DNA of 64,000 nucleotides, from the NCBI RefSeq assembly GCF_021401345.1, contig NZ_JACBGE010000011.1, positions 62,001 to 126,000 of the forward strand, read 5' to 3'. Below the pieces are notes generated by a model, which saw nothing but the letters and a program-made list of their open reading frames with translations, made no database searches and was not told the origin of the DNA. Of the stretch, positions 52,738-58,666 are shown piece after piece. The stretch comes from Hydrogenophaga sp. NFH-34 (GTDB lineage Bacteria > Pseudomonadota > Gammaproteobacteria > Burkholderiales > Burkholderiaceae_C). Position numbers and translations under genes: made by a program. The stretch's first letter is position 1, and every line of letters begins with the position of its first letter.

Positions 52738-52890
52738 CTTGACATCCTCCCCCGCTTGAAGGCAGGGGGTTCCTACCACGCTCATCCCGGGGAGCCAGGA
52801 AGAGTCGCTTCGTTGGGTTCCTGCTTCGTTGAGCCTGCACCACCGGGGTGGTGTCTGACGTGCTCTCCACAGGCTATCCGGGCCTGCCCA
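52738..52890 (-). ncRNA. Predicted omega RNA (reRNA) at the right end of the element
   Basis: TnpB guide RNAs come from the right end and overlap the tnpB 3' end. The terminal hairpin (minus-strand AACCCCCTGCC...GCGGGGGAGG, about 52750-52772) is the expected scaffold. The guide would continue outside the element on the minus strand from 52737 downwards, starting CACCAGGTAAAAGCC. The upstream limit is approximate. Confidence 0.55.
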
Positions 52891-53999
52891 GCCCTTCTAA
52901 TGTTCTCGGCGGCGTTCTTGTCCGCCTGATCCGCGTGCCCGCAGCGAAGGCACTCGAACTTGTCTGGCGACTTCCGGTTCCCGGGATCGTTGTGACCGCA
53001 TACGCTGCACGTGGTGCTCGTGTGGGCCGGATCCACGGCAACGACCAGACCCCCACGCCACTGGGCCTTGTATTCCAGGAGCGTGCGCAGCATGAACCAA
53101 CCCTGGTCGAGGATGGCTTTGTTGCGCTGGCGAGGATTGACCTTCGCCGCGGTCATCACCTGGACCTTCAGGTCTTCGATGCAGACGACGCCGTAGTCGC
53201 GGGTCAAATGGTTCGACACCTTGTGCAGGAAGTCCGAGCGGGTGTTGGCCACGCGCTGGTGGCACTTGGCGAGGCGATACCTCGCTTTGGCCCGGTTCTT
53301 CGAACCCTTCTTCTTGCGAAGAAGACAGCGCTGGTAGTGTTTGAGCCGGTGTTCGGCCGTGCGGTAGGCGTTCAGCGTCTTGACCATCGCGCCGTCCTGC
53401 CCAAACAGCAGCGCCCAGTCCTTTCGCGCTCCCATGTCGATGCCGATCTCGCGCTGCTGCTCGCGGTGGACGGGGATAGCCACCTCTCGGGCCGTCTGGA
53501 TGCTCACGTACCAGCGGCCCAGGCACTCGGTGACGGTGATGTTGCGGAGATCACCCAGCACGTTCCGGCTCTTGCGGTACCGCACCCATCCGACCTTGGG
53601 GATGTAGACACGGGCGTTGGGCTGATCCAGCTTGAACTGCTTTGGGTCGGGAAACCGCAGGCCTTGCCCGCGACCGCGTGCCTTGAACTTAGGAAAGGCG
53701 CCGCGGCCGGCGAAGAAGTTGGTGTAGGCCCGCTCCAGATCCTTGAGCGCCTGCTGTTGAGCATGAACCGGTGCGAGTTCCAGCCAGGCCGTCTCTGGTG
53801 CGTGACGCCATTCAGTGAGGGCGCGACACAGAGCCGCGTAGCCCAGCTTCTTCTCGCCTGCCTCGTGGCGTTCCTTCTGAAGCGACAACGCCCGGTTGTA
53901 GACGAAGCGGCATGCACCCGAGAAACGGCCCAGCAGGCGAGCCTGTCCACCATCGGGCATCAGCTCGAATTTGAAGGCTTGCAGGCGCTCACTGGACAT
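52782..53999 (-). CDS. tnpB: TnpB RNA-guided nuclease
   Basis: Transposon-encoded RuvC nuclease guided by right-end RNA. Catalytic residues are all present: D188 (GIDMG), E275 (IEDLK), D360 (DQADKNAAENI); zinc ribbon CSVCG (C331, C334) and CLRCG (C350, C353). N-terminal helix-turn-helix (FSGACRFVYNRALSLQ) and WED regions are intact. 405 aa is full length. It lies opposite to the surrounding genes. The C-terminal tail past 380 overlaps the guide-RNA region. Confidence 0.93.
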   Translation of the reverse strand: MSSERLQAFKFELMPDGGQARLLGRFSGACRFVYNRALSLQKERHEAGEKKLGYAALCRALTEWRHAPETAWLELAPVHAQQQALKDLERAYTNFFAGRGAFPKFKARGRGQGLRFPDPKQFKLDQPNARVYIPKVGWVRYRKSRNVLGDLRNITVTECLGRWYVSIQTAREVAIPVHREQQREIGIDMGARKDWALLFGQDGAMVKTLNAYRTAEHRLKHYQRCLLRKKKGSKNRAKARYRLAKCHQRVANTRSDFLHKVSNHLTRDYGVVCIEDLKVQVMTAAKVNPRQRNKAILDQGWFMLRTLLEYKAQWRGGLVVAVDPAHTSTTCSVCGHNDPGNRKSPDKFECLRCGHADQADKNAAENIRRAGQARIACGEHVRHHPGGAGSTKQEPNEATLPGSPG

Positions 54000-54108
54000 T
54001 CATCCATGATATTGCCCAGCATTGAAAGTTCAAGTCGGGCTTCGCCCGGCGCTATCCTTCCCCGTCCTCAAGGACGGGGCTTGCCACGCACCGGGTCAAA
54101 CCGATGGA

Positions 54109-54303
54109 ATGAGGTTCTTCATCAGTGAGGACATCGACCATCGGAAGTTCGAGAGGGTTGCAGACCGAGCACTCAACGACCGCGTTGGCTGGGACTATTG
54201 GGTTGACCGCTGTCTCGGTCTCGATGTCACCGGATCGCCAGCCTGGGTGAACCTCGATTGGACGGACGCTTTCCTCCATAGCTGTGAAGTTTTCAGCGAC
54301 TGA
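54109..54303 (+). CDS. Small hypothetical protein, 64 aa
   Basis: Not recognised. It begins MRFFISEDIDHRKFERVADR and is acidic with several Trp (VGWDYWVDRC and PAWVNLDWTD). Now cut off from its former upstream partners by the tnpB element; before insertion its start overlapped the 21-codon ORF as ATGA. It has no SD of its own, so expression may have been reduced by the insertion. Confidence 0.55.
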   Translation: MRFFISEDIDHRKFERVADRALNDRVGWDYWVDRCLGLDVTGSPAWVNLDWTDAFLHSCEVFSD

Positions 54304-54342
54304 GGAAAAACCCTCGGAAAGAGAAGGCCGCTTCGGCGGGTT

Positions 54343-54372
54343 TTCCTCTGGGCCATATCTGATCCAGAGGAA
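54343..54372 (+). promoter_or_regulatory. P2-type hairpin before the first 113-bp block
   Basis: TTCCTCTGG (54343-54351) with CCAGAGGAA (54364-54372). At the second block the same hairpin is CTTCTG/CAGAAG (58386-58412): both strands changed together. Confidence 0.65.
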
Positions 54373-54398
54373 TGCCCAGCCCAGGCCAACCTGAAAGC

Positions 54399-54511
54399 CG
54401 CACGGTTCCAGCCGGCAATTGGGCACCGCGAGACGCCAGCGAAGGCGATCATCCGTTTACTGCCCCGCGCAGTACCCAGCCGCCTACCAGCCCCGCAATT
54501 GCGGAATAGGG
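54399..54511 (+). ncRNA. 113-bp block, copy 1 (sbcD-type RNA motif candidate) upstream of sbcD
   Basis: Identical over 113 bp to 58441-58553. It ends with a hairpin CCGCAATTGCGG followed by an SD-like AATAGGG that has no start codon after it. Its place before sbcD fits the sbcD motif reported for Burkholderiales by comparative genomics (name from memory, not checked here). A further SD-masking leader follows it. Confidence 0.7.
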
Positions 54512-54540
54512 CGGACACACATCTCAGCCTTCCCCAGGGC

Positions 54541-54620
54541 CTTCCTCCTGACACCCGCAGGTCAGCAGAAAGCCTCTCGGGCCGTCCTATTCATTTGAAC
54601 CCAAACTGGGGAGAAAGGAC
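54541..54620 (+). promoter_or_regulatory. Structured leader of the sbcD-like gene
   Basis: P2-like CTGAC/GTCAG (54548-54565) with outer CTT/AAG pairs. P3 GTCCT (54584-54588) with AGGAC (54616-54620), which includes the SD of the 54627 gene. Confidence 0.55.
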
Positions 54621-54626
54621 GCATAC

Positions 54627-55856
54627 ATGACGATCAACATCGCTCACTTCTCGGACCTGCACTACTGCGCCGAGAACCTGAAGGAAGCCGATGCCTGCTT
54701 CAGTGCTGGCGTCACCGCTGCCATCTGCTCCGGCGTTGACTGCGCGATCATCACCGGAGACAGCACCGACCATGTGATGGACGCGCACTCGCCGGCCGTC
54801 AAAGCACTGGCAGAGCAAGTCCGCCGTCTGAGCGATCACTGCCCTGTTCTGATGCTGCAGGGTACTTTCAGCCACGAACCGCAGGGATTCCTGCGCATGC
54901 TCTCCATGGTGGATGGCAAGCACCCGATCTCGGTGGCCGATGGCATCAGCCAGTGGTCATTGCAAGGTGGCGCTTTCGTGCCCTACAACGAGGTATCGAT
55001 TCCACGACTTCTGGTGAGCGCCATGCCCACGCTGAACAAGGCCCACATAGCGGCCCTGGTCGCGGATGTGGCTGATGAGGCATCCATCGAGGCTCGCGGG
55101 ATCATCTCCCGGGTCATCCAGGGTTGGGCACCGCTGAACAGCCGGATGCGAGCGCAAGGTATCCCGACCGTGGTCCTGAGCCACGGGACGGTGTTCAACA
55201 GCGTATCGGAACACGGCGTTCCCATGGCGGGCAATGATCATGAGTTGGGTATCGATACCCTGTTCTCCGCCGGCGCCGATGCTGTCATGCTGGGGCACAT
55301 CCACAAGCACCAGCACTGGAGCAATGACATGGCGTACCTCGCTCAGAGCGTGCGCCAGATCATCGCCTACGCTGGATCCATCGGCCGGTTCCATTACGGT
55401 GAGCAGGGCGACAAGGGCTGGCTCTTGTGGGAACTCGGCGGCTATGGTGCTCAGTTCGAACTGGTGCCAACGCCGTCTCGTCGCAACGTTGATTTCGTCT
55501 TCGAGGGGCCTCCCGACCTGGACGAGATCAAGCAGCGGATCGACGAGTGCGATGGTGCGCATGTACGCATCACGTACACGATCGACGAAGAGCATCGTCA
55601 TGTCGTAGACCGGTCTGCCATCCGAAATCTGCTGGCTAACGCCGCAGAGGTGAAGATCGAGGGCAGAACGTGCATCGTCCAGCGACAGCGAGCCGCCGGG
55701 ATCTCCCAGGGTTCTCTGGCCGAGAAGCTGGCCATTTGGGCTCGTGTGACGGAAACCCCGAACGTCAATGACCTTCAAGAGCGCCTGGAGATGATTTCTG
55801 CAGACGCCCCGGAAGTCGTCGCAGAGAAGTTGGCTGCAAGACTGAACGCTGCCTGA
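54627..55856 (+). CDS. sbcD: SbcD-like metallophosphoesterase
   Basis: Nuclease subunit of an SbcCD/Mre11-type complex that trims hairpins and double-strand ends. Metal-site motifs: FSDLHYC (DxH), ITGDSTDH (GD..D), LSHGT and LGHIHKHQ (GHxH). The usual GNHD is here QGTFSHEP, a departure from cellular SbcD. 409 aa. Partner SbcC-like gene lies 2.8 kb downstream rather than adjacent, but carries the same 113-bp leader block. GAGAAAGGA precedes ATG 54627. Confidence 0.85.
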   Translation: MTINIAHFSDLHYCAENLKEADACFSAGVTAAICSGVDCAIITGDSTDHVMDAHSPAVKALAEQVRRLSDHCPVLMLQGTFSHEPQGFLRMLSMVDGKHPISVADGISQWSLQGGAFVPYNEVSIPRLLVSAMPTLNKAHIAALVADVADEASIEARGIISRVIQGWAPLNSRMRAQGIPTVVLSHGTVFNSVSEHGVPMAGNDHELGIDTLFSAGADAVMLGHIHKHQHWSNDMAYLAQSVRQIIAYAGSIGRFHYGEQGDKGWLLWELGGYGAQFELVPTPSRRNVDFVFEGPPDLDEIKQRIDECDGAHVRITYTIDEEHRHVVDRSAIRNLLANAAEVKIEGRTCIVQRQRAAGISQGSLAEKLAIWARVTETPNVNDLQERLEMISADAPEVVAEKLAARLNAA

Positions 55857-55865
55857 AGCAGCACC

Positions 55866-55959
55866 AAAGCCTTCCCTTCGGGGATGGCTTTCTGAAGCGA
55901 TTGTCACGCTTCAGAAAGCCATAGGCCTATCCCTTCTATCAACCGTTTTTCGGAAGGGA
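55866..55959 (+). promoter_or_regulatory. Structured leader of the gene at 55964
   Basis: P1 AAAGCC...GGCTTT (55866-55891). P2 GGCTTTCTGAAGCG (55886-55899) with CGCTTCAGAAAGCC (55907-55920), 14 of 14 paired. P3 TCCCTTC (55930-55936) with GAAGGGA (55953-55959). Confidence 0.75.
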
Positions 55960-55963
55960 CATC

Positions 55964-56293
55964 ATGCACAGATTGAACCTGAATGTTCTGGACAACCCGA
56001 GGGCCACCCTGTCCAGTGAAGCCGCGATGAGCAGCGATCTCCATTTCATCCGGGTCATCACGATGGATGGCGCAAAGGTCGCCAAGATCACTGCTTCTGA
56101 CAACCAGGAACAGGATCTGGCCGTGGCAAAGCTCCTGGCTTCTTCGGCACGCCTCAAGCGTGCTCTCGAAGCGCTGGTCGCAAAGACGGACATGCTCATG
56201 GCCACCCGCGTCAAGGGATCGATGGAGTTCGCTCTTGCCGAGCAGCTTCTGTACGAGCTGGACAAGGTTCCCGGCATGAAGGCGATCTGCTGA
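55964..56293 (+). CDS. Hypothetical protein, 109 aa
   Basis: Not recognised. Largely helical (AVAKLLASSARLKRALEALV, then EFALAEQLLYELDKVPG), with a short beta N-terminus (HFIRVITMDGAKVAKITASD). SD GGAAGGGA is masked. Single-gene unit between sbcD and 56417. Confidence 0.7.
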   Translation: MHRLNLNVLDNPRATLSSEAAMSSDLHFIRVITMDGAKVAKITASDNQEQDLAVAKLLASSARLKRALEALVAKTDMLMATRVKGSMEFALAEQLLYELDKVPGMKAIC

Positions 56294-56310
56294 TCGACAC
56301 CACAAACTTT

Positions 56311-56410
56311 GCCCCTTCGGGGGCTTCCTTCTGACCGACCAAATTTGGGCGCTGACAGAAGAAAGCCGCCTGGCTGTCCTCTTCACAACCCCGCAGATGC
56401 GGACAGAGGA
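56311..56410 (+). promoter_or_regulatory. Structured leader of the gene at 56417, with palindrome copy i in the P2 loop
   Basis: P1 GCCCC/GGGGC (56311-56324). P2 GGCTTCCTTCTG (56322-56333) with CAGAAGAAAGCC (56356-56367). The loop contains CCAAATTTGGGCGC (56339-56352). P3 TCCTCT (56377-56382) with AGAGGA (56405-56410), inner CCGCA/TGCGG (56391-56402). Confidence 0.72.
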
Positions 56411-56416
56411 AACATC

Positions 56417-56644
56417 ATGAGCAACATCATCATCAAGGGCAACCTCGTCAACTCGGTCATCGTCGGCGGAAAGGTATTCGTCGATGGCGAAGCTGTCACC
56501 GAGAAGAAGGGTGACGCCAAAAGCGTCGTGCTCAGCAGCAAGTCGAAGAAGGTCACGATCAAGAGCGGCAAGGTCACCGTGACGGTGGGTGGCTGCTCCG
56601 ACAAGGGTCTGAAGGCCGCTTGCAAACACTTCTGCCGCGGCTAG
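56417..56644 (+). CDS. Small hypothetical protein, 75 aa
   Basis: Not recognised. Alternating Val/Ile/Lys/Ser pattern (IIIKGNLVNSVIVGGKVFVD and SKSKKVTIKSGKVTVTVGG) suggests a small beta-solenoid or sandwich. It ends with two Cys (GGCSDKG and AACKHFCRG; three in all), possibly metal binding. ATG 56417 after AGAGGAAAC. Confidence 0.65.
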   Translation: MSNIIIKGNLVNSVIVGGKVFVDGEAVTEKKGDAKSVVLSSKSKKVTIKSGKVTVTVGGCSDKGLKAACKHFCRG

Positions 56645-56660
56645 GCCTCGCAATCCATCC

Positions 56661-56769
56661 AGCCCCGCCGGGGGCTTCCTGATCGGTGCTCCAACCAAGC
56701 GCCCGGCCAGAAAGCCCCTGGCTTGCTCCTTCCCAACCACTGCTCCATCTGGAGCATTTTCAAGAAGGA
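56661..56769 (+). promoter_or_regulatory. Structured leader of the DUF932 gene
   Basis: P1 GCCCC/GGGGGC (56661-56674). P2 GGGGCTTCCTG (56670-56680) with CAGAAAGCCCC (56708-56718). P3 TCCTTC (56727-56732) with the SD GAAGGA (56764-56769), inner GCTCC/GGAGC (56742-56755). Confidence 0.72.
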
Positions 56770-56777
56770 TCATCACA

Positions 56778-57746
56778 ATGGCACATCACCTCAGCCTCTT
56801 CGCAGGTACCGCGGAAATGGCCTATGCCGGCGAAAAGCCCTGGCACGGCCTGGGTCAGGAAGTCACAAAGGGCGCGAGCCTGGAACAGTGGCTGGAACAA
56901 GCGCATCTCCAATGGAAGTACAACGAATCGGTGGCCCAGTTCACCAACGGCAGTCTCCACGACTACCCCGACTACAAGGTGCTTTACCGGTCGGACAACA
57001 ACCGGCCCTTGTCTGTGGTCAGCGACCGCTACAAGGTCGTTCAACCCAAGGATATCGTGGAGTTCTTCCGTTCGCTCGTCGAGCGTGAGGGTTTCGAGAT
57101 CGAGACGATGGGCGCACTGAAGGAAGGTCGCCGGATCTGGGCGCTTGCTCGGACGAACATCGAGAACGACGTGATCGGCTCCGATCGCCTGAAGGCCTAC
57201 GTCCTGCTTATCACGAGTTGCGACGGTTCGCTGGCGACCACCGCCAAGTTCACCTCCGTGCGCGTGGTCTGCTGGAACACCCAGGCGATCGCACTGCACG
57301 ATGTGGGCGAATCGGGACGCGCAGTGAAGGTTCGCCACAACACGGTGTTCAACCCCGATCTGGTGAAGGACCAGATGGGGCTGATCGGTGCCCGCGCATT
57401 CGACACCTTCCTGGGCAACATGCGTGCCCTGACGAAGGTGAAGATGTCGGACAACGATGCGCAGGGCATCGTGGCCTCGATCCTGCCGGTGAACCCGGAA
57501 GGCATCGATAAGACGAAGGAGTCCCGTGCCTTCCGCAAGATCATGGATCTGTTCCACGGCGCAGGCCGCGGCAGCTCCATGGAAGGCGTCCAGGGCACCG
57601 CCTGGGGGCTCCTGAATGCGGTGACCGAGTACACGGACCACCATGTCCGTGCCCGCTCCACCGAGAACCGCTTCGACAGTGCAATGTTCGGTACCGGCGC
57701 CAACCTCAAGGCCTCGGCCGAGAGCGTGCTGCTCGAACTGGCCTGA
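56778..57746 (+). CDS. DUF932 phage/plasmid-like protein
   Basis: Family widespread on plasmids and phages, function unknown. Typical features: N-terminal MAYAGEKPWHGLGQEV, PLSVVSDRYKVVQP, LLITSCDGSLATTAKFTSVR, VVCWNTQ, and the C-terminal GTAWGLLNAVTEYTDHHVRA. 322 aa is normal. Soluble, no signal. SD AAGAAGGA is masked in the leader. Confidence 0.88.
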   Translation: MAHHLSLFAGTAEMAYAGEKPWHGLGQEVTKGASLEQWLEQAHLQWKYNESVAQFTNGSLHDYPDYKVLYRSDNNRPLSVVSDRYKVVQPKDIVEFFRSLVEREGFEIETMGALKEGRRIWALARTNIENDVIGSDRLKAYVLLITSCDGSLATTAKFTSVRVVCWNTQAIALHDVGESGRAVKVRHNTVFNPDLVKDQMGLIGARAFDTFLGNMRALTKVKMSDNDAQGIVASILPVNPEGIDKTKESRAFRKIMDLFHGAGRGSSMEGVQGTAWGLLNAVTEYTDHHVRARSTENRFDSAMFGTGANLKASAESVLLELA

Positions 57747-57841
57747 TCGCAAACCACTGACCCGAGAGGGTCTGCTTCAACATCCCGCCGTGCGGAAGCC
57801 CTCCGCGCTGGCGGGCTTCCCATGGCATCCTCGCAAGGAAA

Positions 57842-58213
57842 ATGCCTATGGAATTCGAGCACTTCGTTGTGCTTTCACCTGCAATTCTGATCGCTCTCGG
57901 TCTGATCATCGGATTGGCCTGGAGGATTGCCAAGGATGTGGTGAACAACTTGCCACTGCTTCGAGTACTGCAGGACAGCTTCGTCGGAGCATCGTGGATG
58001 GGTGCCACTTTCGGTACCTACTTCGGCCTCAAGAATTCGGACTTCTACATGTACCTGCTGGTGCTTACCTGGTGGTACTTCATGACCTGGGGTGCATATC
58101 GGTTTGCTTCCCGCATCCATCAATTGGAGCAATCCGTGATCCCCGAATCGACTTGTTCCAAACCTGATCCCTCATTAAACTGCAAGGATGGAAACCGTGA
58201 AAATGCTGATTGA
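57842..58213 (+). CDS. Membrane protein, 123 aa
   Basis: Not recognised. Hydrophobic helices at about 9-27 (VVLSPAILIALGLIIGLAW) and 70-87 (YMYLLVLTWWYFMTWGAY), with a polar tail. AAGGAAA is just before ATG 57842. Its end overlaps the next small gene. Confidence 0.6.
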   Translation: MPMEFEHFVVLSPAILIALGLIIGLAWRIAKDVVNNLPLLRVLQDSFVGASWMGATFGTYFGLKNSDFYMYLLVLTWWYFMTWGAYRFASRIHQLEQSVIPESTCSKPDPSLNCKDGNRENAD

Positions 58214-58349
58214 TTTCATCGTGGCGGATGATCCCGCCGGGCGCACGATGCAGCTCTTCGCCCTTGTTGTTGCTCCGCTTTGTGCACTCTTTGCTTGGAT
58301 GGTCACCAAAGCTGCCAAGCTCGATGATCAGAAGAAGAAGGGGGCCTGA
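58188..58349 (+). CDS. Small membrane protein, 53 aa
   Basis: Not recognised. One hydrophobic helix (TMQLFALVVAPLCALFAWMV) and a Lys-rich C-terminus (KLDDQKKKGA). The start may be 58188 or 58203; SD spacing is poor for both. It overlaps the end of the 57842 gene by 26 bp. Confidence 0.5.
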   Translation: METVKMLIDFIVADDPAGRTMQLFALVVAPLCALFAWMVTKAAKLDDQKKKGA

Positions 58350-58440
58350 CCACTTCGCACGCTAAAACCCGCTTCGGCGGGTTTTCTTCTGGTCTATCAC
58401 CTGATTCAGAAGAAAGCACAGCTCAGGCCAGCCTGAAAAC

Positions 58441-58553
58441 CGCACGGTTCCAGCCGGCAATTGGGCACCGCGAGACGCCAGCGAAGGCGATCATCCGTTT
58501 ACTGCCCCGCGCAGTACCCAGCCGCCTACCAGCCCCGCAATTGCGGAATAGGG
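58441..58553 (+). ncRNA. 113-bp block, copy 2 (sbcD-type RNA motif candidate) upstream of sbcC
   Basis: Identical over 113 bp to 54399-54511. The preceding P2-type hairpin (CTTCTG 58386-58391 with CAGAAG 58407-58412) differs in sequence but not in pairing from copy 1. It is followed by a normal SD-masking leader for sbcC. Confidence 0.7.
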
Positions 58554-58571
58554 TGGCTCATCAGCAACACA

Positions 58572-58659
58572 CCCGTCCGGGGTCTTCCTTCTGGCTTCAA
58601 CCAGCAGAAAGCCTCTGGCTTGCTCCTTTCAACCAATTACTCCGACTGGAGAGAAAGGA
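58572..58659 (+). promoter_or_regulatory. Structured leader of the sbcC-like gene
   Basis: P2 CTTCCTTCTGG (58584-58594) with CCAGCAGAAAG (58601-58611), 9 of 11 paired. P3 TCCTTTC (58624-58630) with the SD GAAAGGA (58653-58659), inner CTCC/GGAG (58640-58651). Confidence 0.72.
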
Positions 58660-58666
58660 CGCACAC

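Larger units (their letters stand above)
52738..54094 (-). mobile_element. IS1341-type (IS200/IS605 family) element with tnpB only
   Basis: 1357 bp without tnpA, target duplication or terminal inverted repeats. The right end (low coordinates) ends on the minus strand in a GGGGGAGGATGTCAAG sequence with a hairpin just before it, typical of these elements. The left end (high coordinates) has hairpins CCCCGTCCT/AGGACGGGG and CGGGC/GCCCG. On the minus strand the left flank reads TTGAC, a plausible target/TAM like the TTGAT of ISDra2. With no tnpA it would need a transposase in trans. Confidence 0.8.
52690..54112 (+). pseudogene. 21-codon linker ORF interrupted by the tnpB element
   Basis: The first 16 codons (52690-52737, MSNLPDTTYPQGFYLV) precede the insertion. 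If 52738-54094 is removed, the frame resumes at 54095 as VKPME and stops at 54110-54112, with an ATGA overlap onto the 54109 gene. The restored arrangement is 52574 gene -ATGA- short ORF -ATGA- 54109 gene, a tightly coupled trio. The exact frame restoration supports the element ends. Confidence 0.65.

Noticed and set aside
52848-54128. 426-aa plus-strand open frame across the tnpB element
   Set aside because: Antisense of tnpB, whose catalytic residues are intact on the minus strand.
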